Shown: positions 14,498 to 25,321 of the stretch, one piece after another
Position numbering within the stretch: the first letter of the stretch is position 1
How the letters are laid out: the number at the start of each line of letters is the position of its first letter
Origin: Hydractinia symbiolongicarpus
Lineage: Eukaryota; Cnidaria; Hydrozoa; Anthoathecata; Hydractiniidae
Assembly: GCF_029227915.1 (NCBI RefSeq)
Contig: NC_079877.1
Span: 32,267,851 to 32,331,850 of the forward strand
Length of the DNA: 64,000 nt
Direction of reading: 5' to 3'
Program-made: the position numbers and the translations under genes
Notes under the pieces: generated by a model
What the model was told of the DNA's origin: nothing
Seen by the model: the letters and a program-made list of their open reading frames with translations, nothing else
The model's database searches: none

Positions 14498-14595
14498 TTT
14501 GACGTAAAGTGGTAAAGTGCACATGGATTTTATCGACTCTTCTATCGTTGATTTAACGGAGATGATCTATAATTTGACGTGGAATGGTAAAGTGC
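14498..14595 (+). repeat. Two spaced subterminal direct repeats
   Basis: TTTGACGTAAAGTGGTAAAG (14498) and TTTGACGTGGAATGGTAAAG (14573), 75 bp apart, both followed by TGC. Repeats near the end of an integrase-mobilised element could be recognition sites; this is an inference from position. Confidence 0.6.
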
Positions 14596-14634
14596 TAACG
14601 GGGTCTGTCCTATAATTGGGGTTTTCCTATCTCT

Positions 14635-17600
14635 CGGGTTTTCGTTTGCCGGCGATTAAACTTCTTTTATTCAGCGTCTCATCAAAAATGAAAATATTTT
14701 TGAAAACTACAAGTCTCATGCGTTTTACTGGTAAAAAAATAATTTAAAAAATCGTTCGGGAAATGAGTTTAGTCCCTGGGTACTTTCTTTGTATACTTCT
14801 GACTATACGGGCCGAGTCAGGGAGTTACGGGAAATCGCAGGTTTTCGTTTGCCGCCGATTAAACTTCTTTTATTCAGCGTCTCATCAAAAATGAACACAT
14901 TTTTGTAAACTACAAGTCTCATGCGTTTTAGTGCTGAAAAAATAATTTAAAAGATCGTTCGGGAAATGAGTTTAATCCCTGGGTACTTTCTTTGTATACT
15001 TTTGACCATACGGGTCGTGTCAGTGATTTAGGGGAAATTGCGAGTTTTCGTTTGCCGGCGATTAAACTTGCTTTATTCAGCGTCTCATCAAAAATGTAAA
15101 CATTTTTAAAAAATACAAGTCTCATGCCTTTTAGTGATGAAAAACTAATATAAAAAATCGTTCGGGAAATTAGTTTACTCCCTGGGTACTTTCTTTGTAT
15201 ACTTTTGACCATACGGTTCGTGTCCGGGATTTAGGGGAAATCGCGGGTTTTCGTTTGCCGGCGATTAAACTTCTTTTATTCAGCGTCTCATCAAAAATGA
15301 AAATATTTTTAAAAACTACAAGTCTCATGCGTTTTACTGGTGCAAAAATCATTTAAAAAATCGTTCGGGAAATGAGTATACTCCCTGGGTACTTTCTTTG
15401 TATACTTCTGACTATACGGGCCGAGTCAGGGATTTACCGGAAATCGCGGGTTTTCGTTTGCCGGCGATTAAACTTCTTTTATTCAACGTCTCATCAAAAA
15501 TGAAAATATTTTTGAAAACTGCATGTCTCATGCGTTTTACTGGTAAAAAAATAATTTAAAAAATCGTTCGGGAAATGAGTTTACTCCCATGGGTACTTTC
15601 TTTGTATACTTCTGACTATACGGGCCGAGTCAGGGATTTACGGGAAATCGCAGGCTTTTCGTTTGCCGCCGATTAAACTTCTTTTATCCAGCGTCTCATC
15701 AAAAATGAACACAGTTTTGTAAACTACAAGTCTCATGCGTTTTAGTGGTGAAGTACTAATTTAAAAAATCGTTCGAGAAATGAGTTTACTCCCTATGTAC
15801 TTTCTTTGTATACTTTTGACCATACGGGTCGTGTCCGGGATTTAGGGGAAATCGCGGGTTTTCGTTTGCCGGCGATTAAACTTCTTTTATTCAGCGTCTC
15901 ATCAAAAATGAAAACATTTTTAAAAACTAAAAGTCTTATGCGTTTTACTGGTGAAAAAATAATTTAAAAAATCATTCGGGAAATGAGTTTACTTCCTGGG
16001 TACTTTCTTTGTATACTTCTGACTATACGGGCCGAGTCAGGGATTTACGGGAAATCGCGGGTTTTCGTTGGCCGCCGATTAAACGTCTTTTATTCAGCGT
16101 CTTATCAAAAATGAAAACATTTTTGTAAACTACAAGTCTCATGCGTTTTAGTGCTGAAAAAATAATTTAAAAAATCGTTCGGGAAATGAGTTTACTCCCT
16201 GGGAACTTTCTTTGTATACTTTTGACTATACGGGTCGAGTCCGGGATTTACGGGAAATCACAGGTTTTCGTTTGCCGACGATTAAACTTCTTTTATTCAG
16301 CGTCTCATCAAAAATGAAAACATTTTTAAGAACTACAAGTCTCATGCGTTTTACTGGTGAAAAAATAATTTAAAAAATCGTTCGGGAAGTGAGTTTACTC
16401 CCTGGGTACTTTCTTTGTATACTTTTGAATATACGGGTCGTGTCAGGGATTTAGGGGAAATCGCGAGTTTTCGTTTGCCGGCGATTAAACTTGCTTTATT
16501 CAGCGTCTCATCAAAAATGTAAACATTTTTAAAAAATACAAGTCTCATGCGTTTTAGTGATGAAAAACTAATTTAAAAAATCGTTCGGGAAATTAGTTTA
16601 CTCCCTGGGTACTTTCTTTGTATACTTTTGACCATACGGGTCGTGTCCGGGATTTAGGGGAAGCCGCGGGTTTTCGTTTGCCGGCGATTAAACTTCTTTT
16701 ATTCAGCGTCTCATCAAAAATGAAAATATTTTTGAAAACTACAAGTCTCATGCGTTTTACTGGTAAAAAAATAATTTAAAAAATCGTTCGGGAAATGAGT
16801 TTAGTCCCTGGGTACTTTCTTTGTATACTTCTGACTATACGGGCCGAGTCAGGGAGTTACGGGAAATCGCAGGTTTTCGTTTGCCGCCGATTAAACTTCT
16901 TTTATTCAGCGTCTCATCAAAAATGAACACATTTTTGTAAACTACAAGTCTCATGCGTTTTAGTGCTGAAAAAATAATTTAAAAGATCGTTCGGGAAATG
17001 AGTTTAATCCCTGGGTACTTTCTTTGTATACTTTTGACCATACGGGTCGTGTCAGTGATTTAGGGGAAATTGCGAGTTTTCGTTTGCCGGCGATTAAACT
17101 TGCTTTATTCAGCGTCTCATCAAAAATGTAAACATTTTTAAAAAATACAAGTCTCATGCCTTTTAGTGATGAAAAACTAATATAAAAAATCGTTCGGGAA
17201 ATTAGTTTACTCCCTGGGTACTTTCTTTGTATACTTTTGACCATACGGGTCGTGTCCGGGATTGAGGGGAAATCGCGGGTTTTCGTTTGCCGGCGATTAA
17301 ACTTCTTTTATTCAGCGTCTCATCAAAAATGAAAATATTTTTAAAAACTACAAGTCTCACGCGTTTTACTGGTGCAAAAATCATTTAAAAAATCGTTCGG
17401 GAAATGAGTATACTCCCTGGGTACTTTCTTTGTATACTTCTCACTATACGGGCCGAGTCAGGGATTTACCGGAAATCGCGGGTTTTCGTTTGCCGGCGAT
17501 TAAACTTCTTTTATTCACCGTCTCATCAAAAATGAAAATATTTTTGAAAACTGCATGTCTCATGCGTTTTACTGGTAAAAAAATAATTTAAAAAATCGTT

Positions 17601-20369
17601 CGGGAAATGAGTTTACTCCCTGGGTACTTTCTTTGTATACTTCTGACTATACGGGCCGAGTCAGGGATTTACGGGAAATCGCAGGTTTTCGTTTGCCGCC
17701 GATTAAACTTCTTTTATCCAGCGTCTCATCAAAAATGAACACAGTTTTGTAAACTACAAGTCTCATGCGTTTTAGTGCTGAAAAAATAATTTAAAAAATC
17801 GTTCGGGAAATGAGTTTAATCCCTGGGTACTTTCTTTGTATACTTCTGACTATACGGGCTGAGTCAGAGATTTAGGGGAAATCGCAGGTTTTCGTTTGCC
17901 GGCGATTAAACTTCTTTTATTCAGCATCTCATCAAAAATGAAAACATTTTTGAAAACTACAAGTCTCATGCGTTTTAGTGGTGAAAAAATAATTTAAAAA
18001 ATCCTTCGGGAAATGAGTTTACTCCCTTGGTACTTTCTTTGTATACTTTTGACTATACGGGCCGAGTCCGGGATTTACTGGAAATCGCGGGTTTTCGTTT
18101 GCCGGTGATTAAACTTCTTTTATTCAGCGTCTCATCAAAAATGTAAACATTTTTAAAAAATACAAGTCTCATGCGTTTTAGTGATGAAAAACTAATTTAA
18201 AAAATCGTTCGGGAAATTAGTTTACTCCCTGGGTACTTTCTTTGTATACTTTTGACCATACGGGTCGTGTCCGGGATTTAGGGGAAGCCGCGGGTTTTGG
18301 TTGGCCAGCGATTAAACTTCTTTTATTCAGGTTCTCATCAAAAATGAAAATATTTTTGAAAACTACAAGTCTCATGCGTTTTACTGGTAAAAAAATAATT
18401 TAAAAAATCGTTCGGGAAATGAGTTTAATCCCTGGGTACTTTCTTTGTATACTTTTGACCATACGGGTCGTGTCAGGGATTTAGGGGAAATTGCGAGTTT
18501 TCGTTTGCCGGCGATTAAACTTGCTTTATTCAGCGTCTCATCAAAAATGTAAACATTTTTAAAAAATACAAGTCTCATGCCTTTTAGTGATGAAAAACTA
18601 ATATAAAAAATCGTTCGGGAAATTAGTTTACTCCCTGGGTACTTTCTTTGTATACTTTTGACTATACGGGTCGTGTCCGGGATTTAGGGGAAATCGCGGG
18701 TTTTCGTTTGCCGGCGATTAAACTTCTTTTATTCAGCGTCTCATCAAAAATGAAAATATTTTTAAAAACTACAAGTCTCATGCGTTTTACTGGTGCAAAA
18801 ATCATTTAAAAAATCGTTCGGGAAATGAGTATACTCCCTGGGTACTTTCTTTGTATACTTCTCACTATACGGGCCGAGTCAGGGATTTACCGGAAATCGC
18901 GGGTTTTCGTTTGCCGGCGATTAAACTTCTTTTATTCACCGTCTCATCAAAAATGAAAATATTTTTGAAAACTGCATGTCTCATGCGTTTTACTGGTAAA
19001 AGAATAATTTAAAAAATCGTTCGGGAAATGAGTTTACTCCCTGGGTACTTTCTTTGTATACTTCTGACTATACGGGCCGAGTCAGGGATTTACGGGAAAT
19101 CGCAGGTTTTCGTTTGCCGCCGATTAAACTTCTTTTATCCAGCGTCTCATCAAAAATGAACACAGTTTTGTAAACTACAAGTCTCATGCGTTTTAGTGCT
19201 GAAAAAATAATTTAAAAAATCGTTCGGGAAATGAGTTTAATCCCTGGGCACTTTCTTTGTATACTTCTGACTATACGGGCCGAGTCCGGGATTTACTGGA
19301 AATCGCGGGTTTTCGTTTGCCGGTGATTAAACTTCTTTTATTCAGCGTCTCATCAAAAATGTAAACATTTTTAAAAAATACAAGTCTCATGCGTTTTAGT
19401 GATGAAAAACTAATTTAAAAAATCGTTCGGGAAATTAGTTTACTCCCTGGGTACTTTCTTTGTATACTTTTGACCATACGGGTCGTGTCCGGGATTTAGG
19501 GGAAGCCGCGGGTTTTCGTTGGCCAGCGATTAAACTTCTTTTATTCAGGTTCTCATCAAAAATGAAAATATTTTTGAAAACTACAAGTCTCATGCGTTTT
19601 ACTGGTAAAAAAATAATTTAAAAAATCGTTCGGGAAATGAGTTTAATCCCTGGGTACTTTCTTTGTATACTTTTGACCATACGGGTCGTGTCAGGGATTT
19701 AGGGGAAATCGCGAGTTTTCGTTTGCCGGCGATTAAACTTGCTTTATTCAGCGTCTCATCAAAAATGTAAACATTTTTAAAAAATACAAGTCTCATGCCT
19801 TTTAGTGATAAAAAACTAATTTAAAAAATCGTTCGGGAAATTAGTTTACTCCCTGGGTACTTTCTTTGTATACTTTTGACCATACGGGTCGTGTCCTGGA
19901 TTTAGGGGAAATCGCGGGTTTTCGTTTGCCGGCGATTAAACTTCTTTTATCCAGCGTCTCATCAAAAATGAAAATATTTTTGAAAACTACATGTCTCATG
20001 CGTTTTACTGGTAAAAAAATAATTTAAAAAATCGTTCGGGAAATGAGTTTACTCCCTGGGTACTTTCTTTGTATACTTCTGACTATAAGGGCCGAGTCAG
20101 GGATTTACGGGAAATCGCAGGTTTTCGTTTGCCGCCGATTAAACTTCTTTTATCCAGCGTCTCATCAAAAATGAACACAGTTTTGTAAACTACAAGTCTC
20201 ATGCGTTTTAGTGCTGAAAAAATAATTTAAAAAATCGTTCGGGAAATGAGTTTAATCCCTGGGTACTTTCTTTGTATACTTCTGACTATACGGGCTGAGT
20301 CAGAGATTTAGGGGAAATCGCAGGTTTTCATTTGCCGGCGATTAAACTTCTTTTATTCAGCATCTCATC
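14635..20369. repeat. 203-bp satellite, first block
   Basis: About 28 head-to-tail monomers of 203 bp, each containing GTTTGCCGGCGATTAAAC, CAGCGTCTCATCAAAAATG, AATCGTTCGGGAAATGAG and CCCTGGGTACTTTCTTTG. Two main monomer types alternate, marked by CTGACTATACGGGCCGAG versus TTGACCATACGGGTCGTG. The array starts abruptly beside the element and ends at the duplication joint. Open frames of 60-107 codons recur in it because the monomer length and a few substitutions allow them; they are not genes. Confidence 0.97.
14660..18720. repeat. Higher-order repeat, 10 monomers (about 2,032 bp)
   Basis: Landmarks of 14928-15352 recur at 16960-17384 with an offset of 2,032 bp, including shared rare variants such as AAAAGATCGTTCGGG (14949, 16981). 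A further six-monomer period of 1,218 bp links about 18060-19270 with 19278-20320. Confidence 0.75.
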
Positions 20370-21267
20370 GAAAGGTAGTATAACCCCCCGACAGGCCGCT
20401 AGGCTAAACAAAATAGAAGAGAGACTACCGTCACCGGATAAAATAGAGAATGCGACCGATATAGAATTAGAAACCATGTCTGGAGATGTTTTGAACAGTG
20501 CGGAAGATTTAATTTCATTGGTCAAACAACAATCTGTAGACCATGAAGCAACCCAGACCGGCGATCTATTTGAATATCCTATGCGTGAATTGCTAGGATT
20601 GGATAGATCATTGAGAAACATAAGAGGAAGTCTTCAGGATGAAGTTGCAAAAAAGGTTCAGCTCGAACAGCATATTGACAGAGAAAAAAACAAGTTGGAA
20701 GAGATGGAAAACACACCAAATATGACCGAGGAACAACAAAATGAAGCGAAAGAAAGGTTGAAAGGTTTGCAAAATGAGTTGAAAGGCCGGCAAGAGATTA
20801 TCGACATTCTCAAAGGTAAACTTAACAGTCAAATAAAAAGCATCAGGGAGACAATCGCCAAAGTACTTGACAAAGAAACCACATTGGGTGAAAAGATACG
20901 AACCCTATTCCGTGAGCAGGGTATCACCATCGTCAGTGTACTAACGGCATTTGGTATGGTTATCGGCCTTCTCGTAAAAGCTTTGACGCCCGGAGGTGGG
21001 GGGTCATCCACCGGTAATACAAAAAATCATGAAAAAACCGAAGGTGGTGCGAGGGAATGGATAAAGAACAAGCTGAGCGCTCTGGGATCTCTCCTGGGTA
21101 GATTGGCCGGTGCCGCAGCTGCGTCACTACCTGGTATAATTGGATCCATCGTATCGTGGATCCTAAATAGAGCAAAGGAGGTCGTCGGTTGGTTGAGTCA
21201 AAACCTGTGGTCTTTGATAGTCGGAATCGGAGGTCTGATGTACACCTACATGGTGACAAAGCGTTAG
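20332..21267 (+). pseudogene. Truncated 426-aa protein fused to satellite sequence (copy 2)
   Basis: The duplication joint at 20369/20370 removes the first 129 codons of the 426-aa gene. By chance the satellite upstream is in frame, so an open frame of 311 codons starts at an ATG within the satellite at 20332, with 14 satellite-encoded residues (MPAIKLLLFSISSK) followed by residue 130 onward of the original. The coiled coil and membrane segments are kept; the acidic N-terminus and original promoter are lost. Two residues differ from copy 1 (Asp264 to Glu, Ala409 to Ser). Expression is unlikely without a promoter. Confidence 0.85.
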
Positions 21268-21281
21268 CTGATCTGGAATAT

Positions 21282-21304
21282 ATGTTACATGACACATGTA
21301 ACAT
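21282..21304. terminator. Hairpin between convergent genes (copy 2)
   Basis: Unchanged copy of the ATGTTACATG / CATGTAACAT hairpin at 7903-7925. Confidence 0.6.
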
Positions 21305-21322
21305 AATACCCGCGGCATGGTA

Positions 21323-21748
21323 CTATTTTTCGAAATACCACACGGCGCCTCCGACACCAATCATGCTTAGCGCGATAAATGCCAATTCCCGTTCATGTTG
21401 GCCGTTGCTGGGTGTATAAAAGTCGCTCAATACGGGCTTGCGCGGAATATCTGTGAGAGGTGACCCTCCAAATACTTTTTTATATTCCCGCATCGCGTCA
21501 TCCAGCTCCGTGAATTTACCCTCGGCCTTCTTCTCAAGTCTGAGCTGCTTATTGATAAAGTCAACCCTCTCCTGTCTTTTACGTTGCCATATAACCTGAG
21601 CCTTTTGCAGCTGTTCTATGGCCAGATCATGCCGCTTCCGTTCCTTATCTATCCTATCCTTTGATAAACTTGAAAAGAGGTAGCTTGATCCGGTGAAGGC
21701 CAAAGCGTTCGCGAAGGCACCTCCCAACATCATTGCAATTGAAGCCAT
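21323..21748 (-). CDS. Polinton small membrane protein, 141 aa (copy 2 of 7944-8369)
   Basis: Protein identical to copy 1: hydrophobic N-terminus, charged helix, C-terminal membrane helix at about 118-138. The frame and the convergent hairpin are intact. It is as likely to be expressed as copy 1, since its upstream genes were duplicated with it. Confidence 0.78.
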   Translation of the reverse strand: MASIAMMLGGAFANALAFTGSSYLFSSLSKDRIDKERKRHDLAIEQLQKAQVIWQRKRQERVDFINKQLRLEKKAEGKFTELDDAMREYKKVFGGSPLTDIPRKPVLSDFYTPSNGQHERELAFIALSMIGVGGAVWYFEK

Positions 21749-21778
21749 GTTTATATAATCCGGTATAATATAGTGGCG

Positions 21779-21922
21779 TTATTTTAATACGATAGCCTCG
21801 GAGTCTATGACATCAGAGTCGTCTATGACCTCGGTATCGATGTATTCCACCTTGGGTAAAATCCTCTCAACTTTCTTGCGCTGGCATAAAACCCAGACCA
21901 ACCATTCCAGTATTCGCAACAT
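21779..21922 (-). CDS. 47-aa acidic peptide (copy 2 of 8400-8543)
   Basis: Unchanged, including the TAATG overlap with the 75-aa gene. Confidence 0.48.
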   Translation of the reverse strand: MLRILEWLVWVLCQRKKVERILPKVEYIDTEVIDDSDVIDSEAIVLK

Positions 21923-22149
21923 TATATATTTATAGTTTCAGGTATAATTTTTTGCTTAACTAGATATTCTCTTGTCATTTCACTTGCGGCGACTATGGCT
22001 ACAAGCTTTCCTGTATCTTCCAGGTCAAACTTCTGAATTGAGGGTGGTGTCATTTTTAATACCTTTTTCCCGAGCATTGAATAGCCCACAGCGAAAACGC
22101 ATACGACCGATGCTTTATAAATATCGTTGACTATACTTTTCTTATCCAT
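21922..22149 (-). CDS. Small Polinton membrane protein, 75 aa (copy 2 of 8543-8770)
   Basis: Protein identical to copy 1, in the same operon-like position. Confidence 0.68.
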   Translation of the reverse strand: MDKKSIVNDIYKASVVCVFAVGYSMLGKKVLKMTPPSIQKFDLEDTGKLVAIVAASEMTREYLVKQKIIPETINI

Positions 22150-22193
22150 GCCTTATATTTACTTCAAGATTATAGTATCGCGATATTATCCCT

Positions 22194-22619
22194 TTATTCC
22201 ATTTCAAGCTTACTTATTCTCATAGTTTTTTTATTACCTGAGTTACTTGGTGGGGTACCCTTCACCTTAATATTTTTGTCCTTATTTTTATAGACGAAAT
22301 AAGCACCAATTAAGACAAGTACTATCACCCCACCACCACCCATTATTGCGTAGTTCACTCCGCCGTGTTTGGGGCCGTCTGTCACAGAATCCTCAATGAC
22401 AATATCCTTAGGATCCTCCAACTGTGTCTGGGGTGCTGAGTGTGTCTGAGGTGCCGGCTGGGTTTGTGTCTGAGGTGCCGACTGTACCTCCGTCTGTGCC
22501 ATGAGCCATTTTTTATATTCCTCCCTCTTTTTACGGTTGTATTCCGCCAACCTCTTACCAGATTCAACCTTTTTAGGGTTCTTCGTTGTCACCTGAATAG
22601 GGGTCTGTTCCTCTGACAT
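22194..22619 (-). CDS. Single-pass membrane protein with QTQ-rich linker (copy 2 of 8815-9240)
   Basis: 141 aa, one residue different from copy 1 (His29 to Arg). The membrane helix at 89-110 and the LEME end are kept, as is the 47-bp overlap with the 209-aa gene. Confidence 0.76.
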   Translation of the reverse strand: MSEEQTPIQVTTKNPKKVESGKRLAEYNRKKREEYKKWLMAQTEVQSAPQTQTQPAPQTHSAPQTQLEDPKDIVIEDSVTDGPKHGGVNYAIMGGGGVIVLVLIGAYFVYKNKDKNIKVKGTPPSNSGNKKTMRISKLEME

Positions 22620-23202
22620 CTTTATTATCTATATCTATATTATTATTTGCGTTTAAATTTCTTCCAGCGATATAATGCCTACCTGTAATTAGACCCACAC
22701 TGATTGGTGATAGTAGTGATCCGAACTTATAATATAGATCACATGTGAACCTTTGGAGTGCCGAGTTTAGGAATGGATCATTCTCCAGGTCATCACTCAG
22801 AGCTTTTTGATTTTTTATACCGAGAGCTGTACAGGCGCCCATGGAGTACATGTGGATTATTGACTGTCCCAAAGACTTTACCATTTGACCGGATAGTTTA
22901 GCCTCGTATATGGTGAACAGTTTATCCACCTCATCATTCTTGAGCTTCTGGATCTCCGCCTCCGTATACATCTTACCAAGATATAACTTGCTATTCCCGG
23001 TCAGCACGCACTCGAGCAATTTCTGTCTCTTCCCATCATCCCGCTCATCCCGTTCATCGATAAAAATTAGGTTGTCAATTGCCGTTTCAGCCATTTTCAA
23101 TAGCCATAGGTATTTTTTAATACAAAAAAGACAGAAACTAACCAATACCAGCAATAGCACTACAGCTATCACCAGTAATATGAAATTTATATATTCTATC
23201 AT
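22573..23202 (-). CDS. Polinton N-anchored protein, 209 aa (copy 2 of 9194-9823)
   Basis: Protein identical to copy 1, with the hydrophobic anchor at 4-28 and the minisatellite upstream of its start. Confidence 0.76.
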   Translation of the reverse strand: MIEYINFILLVIAVVLLLVLVSFCLFCIKKYLWLLKMAETAIDNLIFIDERDERDDGKRQKLLECVLTGNSKLYLGKMYTEAEIQKLKNDEVDKLFTIYEAKLSGQMVKSLGQSIIHMYSMGACTALGIKNQKALSDDLENDPFLNSALQRFTCDLYYKFGSLLSPISVGLITGRHYIAGRNLNANNNIDIDNKDVRGTDPYSGDNEEP

Positions 23203-23207
23203 GGTCC

Positions 23208-23298
23208 TATAGGAGTCTATAGGAGTATTATAGGAGTATTATAGGAGTATTATAGGAGTATTATAGGAGTATTATAGGAGTCTTATAGGAGTCTATAG
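23208..23298. repeat. 11-bp minisatellite (copy 2)
   Basis: Same TATAGGAGTAT repeat and same unit number as 9829-9919; no length change since the duplication although such repeats mutate quickly, which supports a recent event. Confidence 0.88.
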
Positions 23299-23311
23299 AT
23301 CTGTTAGATAC

Positions 23312-23338
23312 TTTTGTTACAAGACTCTTGTAACAAAA
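23312..23338 (-). terminator. Hairpin 3' of ATPase (copy 2)
   Basis: Unchanged copy of the 13-bp-arm hairpin at 9933-9959. Confidence 0.63.
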
Positions 23339-23348
23339 AACGTCCAAT

Positions 23349-23945
23349 CTAGCAAATCACGTGAGTTCTTGGATGTTCCATCCTCATGACTAAATGTGTA
23401 TATTTTCCATCTTTTAGCCTTTCCTTAACCTTCTGGATCTCCGATGATTCAATGACATCATTCTCTTCGTGGATGGTTGCGAGATCATGTCTGTCCTTCG
23501 GATACCACACATATAACATTTTTGCCTGCCTTCGTAAGTTCTTCGGTATCGCGGTGTATGATTGTGTGAGTAGCCACATGGTGTGGTTTCGATGCCGACC
23601 GCTGATGGCCAGCTCCAGAAGCGGTTGCCTCTTTTTGTCCAGTTTCTCATCCGCGATGATGTCGTCGATCAGGAATAATGTTTCGTACCCGGCACAGAAA
23701 TCCGTCATCTTTTGAATCCATTCGTACAACATGCCCATGGGCTCAATTAGAATCACATATCTATCCCTCCAGAACCAGTTACTCCCCATATATGTCTTGT
23801 TCCATCTTAATGTTGGACATATAATCACAATGAAATCAAAGTGATCAAAGTATTCACTCTCTAGTAATGTTACAACGCGTCTGGATTTTCCACAGCCCGT
23901 GGGACCGACGAATAATGCCGTGTGAGGATCTTTCATGTAGTCCAT
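23349..23945 (-). CDS. Packaging ATPase (copy 2 of 9970-10566)
   Basis: 198 aa with Walker A at 14-21 and Walker B at 90-95 intact. One residue differs (Lys31 to Glu), outside the motifs, and one silent change was noticed near 23805. Confidence 0.9.
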   Translation of the reverse strand: MDYMKDPHTALFVGPTGCGKSRRVVTLLESEYFDHFDFIVIICPTLRWNKTYMGSNWFWRDRYVILIEPMGMLYEWIQKMTDFCAGYETLFLIDDIIADEKLDKKRQPLLELAISGRHRNHTMWLLTQSYTAIPKNLRRQAKMLYVWYPKDRHDLATIHEENDVIESSEIQKVKERLKDGKYTHLVMRMEHPRTHVIC

Positions 23946-23946
23946 C

Positions 23947-25266
23947 TTAATATAGTACATCCATAATTTCACCGTTTTGAATATTTAATTGAGCATCCAT
24001 GATTAGATATATGTCGGCGTTTAAGGATCCCGCGGTTTCGGCCGTCTTTTCAACTTGCAGTGTGATGCCCTCGCTCGCATTTTCAATCCGTTGGCCGGTC
24101 CCGTGCAGCGAGTTTTCATCTATGGTTCTGAAATCCAGCCATAGGACATATTTCGTGGTTAGGTAGTCCGCGACCTTCACATCATGTAGTTGCAGATGTT
24201 TCTGTATTTCACCGGCGTTGCTGTCCTTTTGCTTGCCCTCTGCGAAATACTTGCATATTTCACCATAATGCTCAAACGGTTGCATCCCCTGAGCGAAAAG
24301 TTGGTTAGGCTTACCCTCAACTATGGCGGATACCTTTTTGATCTTAGGATTGTAGAACCTACCGGTATCTCGTTTGTAAGCTTTCTCTTCCTCAAACAGA
24401 ACCAATATACCCTTCAGGGACTTGCACGGTGTATTGAATGACCAATTCCACGTTGTGTCCGACTTATCCACCCTAATTTGTCTATGTCTCAGAAATCTGT
24501 CATAGAGTACAGCCATGTTTTGGTATTCATTTGAAATGAATCTGGCGAGTGTGGGTTGTGTCACAATCTCATATTCGAGAGATATGTTGGAGATTTTGTA
24601 TTTAGCATCCGGCGCAGGTGCCGATGTGGCACCGGAAGGTTTGGTTGGTGTTGATAATACTACCCTGTCATAATTGTTGAATGTTATCTCATAACACAGC
24701 CTATTACCTAATCCAGCCTGATAATATGGGATCGTGCTATCCAACATTTCAAAATCTAGTGGTATGGTGAACTTGTTTTTGTATGCATCATAAATAGCTT
24801 TGTCCGCTACCTCTGATGCGTCTTTATCCGCGGCTCCAACTCTCAGTTTCATACAGTTTTCTGTACACCCTTCATCAAAGATGATACCTTGTCTTATTGC
24901 ATTTCTTTTTTCGGACTTGGTTAGCGATAAATCTCTGTAGCACCCGAAAAGATCAAAGTCATCAATGCTCAGAATCTCGGTACCCTCGAACTTGATAGCT
25001 AGCTTTTTAACAATTGACCTCCCTATGTTAGAGACCAATGTTCTCTTCGTGTCGACATTTGACTCGAGTTCAACGTCGAAACTTATTTTCGAAGTACCAG
25101 GAACAATGACATCATCGTTACCTAAATTAGGGAACCTAATCAGGAGTAACTGGTTCTGATCAATCTCACTTGGGTTGTGAGTGACAATTACTTTTTGATG
25201 CGTTCCTTTTACGCCATGTGCGATCCTAAGTGAACGCTCTGGGTTTAACTTTTTCCCGTATTCCAT
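23947..25266 (-). CDS. MCP: Major capsid protein (copy 2 of 10568-11887)
   Basis: 439 aa, full-length and open. It differs from copy 1 at two residues (Lys to Asn in ELESKVD; Arg to Gln in HGTGRRI). It keeps the order minor capsid - major capsid - ATPase. Confidence 0.88.
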   Translation of the reverse strand: MEYGKKLNPERSLRIAHGVKGTHQKVIVTHNPSEIDQNQLLLIRFPNLGNDDVIVPGTSKISFDVELESNVDTKRTLVSNIGRSIVKKLAIKFEGTEILSIDDFDLFGCYRDLSLTKSEKRNAIRQGIIFDEGCTENCMKLRVGAADKDASEVADKAIYDAYKNKFTIPLDFEMLDSTIPYYQAGLGNRLCYEITFNNYDRVVLSTPTKPSGATSAPAPDAKYKISNISLEYEIVTQPTLARFISNEYQNMAVLYDRFLRHRQIRVDKSDTTWNWSFNTPCKSLKGILVLFEEEKAYKRDTGRFYNPKIKKVSAIVEGKPNQLFAQGMQPFEHYGEICKYFAEGKQKDSNAGEIQKHLQLHDVKVADYLTTKYVLWLDFRTIDENSLHGTGQRIENASEGITLQVEKTAETAGSLNADIYLIMDAQLNIQNGEIMDVLY

Positions 25267-25321
25267 GCTATTCCATATTACTTTTATTTTATTTTACTTT
25301 AATTCGGTTAATGCTACGGTA

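Larger units (their letters stand above)
14364..14634. other. Probable right subterminal region of the element
   Basis: 271 bp without a gene between the last coding region and the satellite. It contains a run of G-tracts (14386-14468), then two 23-bp related words (14498-14520 and 14573-14595) and ends near 14634, where the satellite starts mid-monomer. The terminal inverted repeat typical of Polintons would end here, but its partner lies left of the window, so the end cannot be fixed. Confidence 0.5.
6991..20369. repeat. Copy 1 of a 13,379-bp tandem duplication
   Basis: Position 6991 (inside the 426-aa gene) corresponds to 20370, and the offset of 13,379 bp holds from there to at least 16,550. 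The unit carries all genes from the 426-aa gene to the 111-aa gene plus the first satellite block. Its right breakpoint is inside a satellite monomer (CAGCATCTCATC, 20358-20369). Confidence 0.95.
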
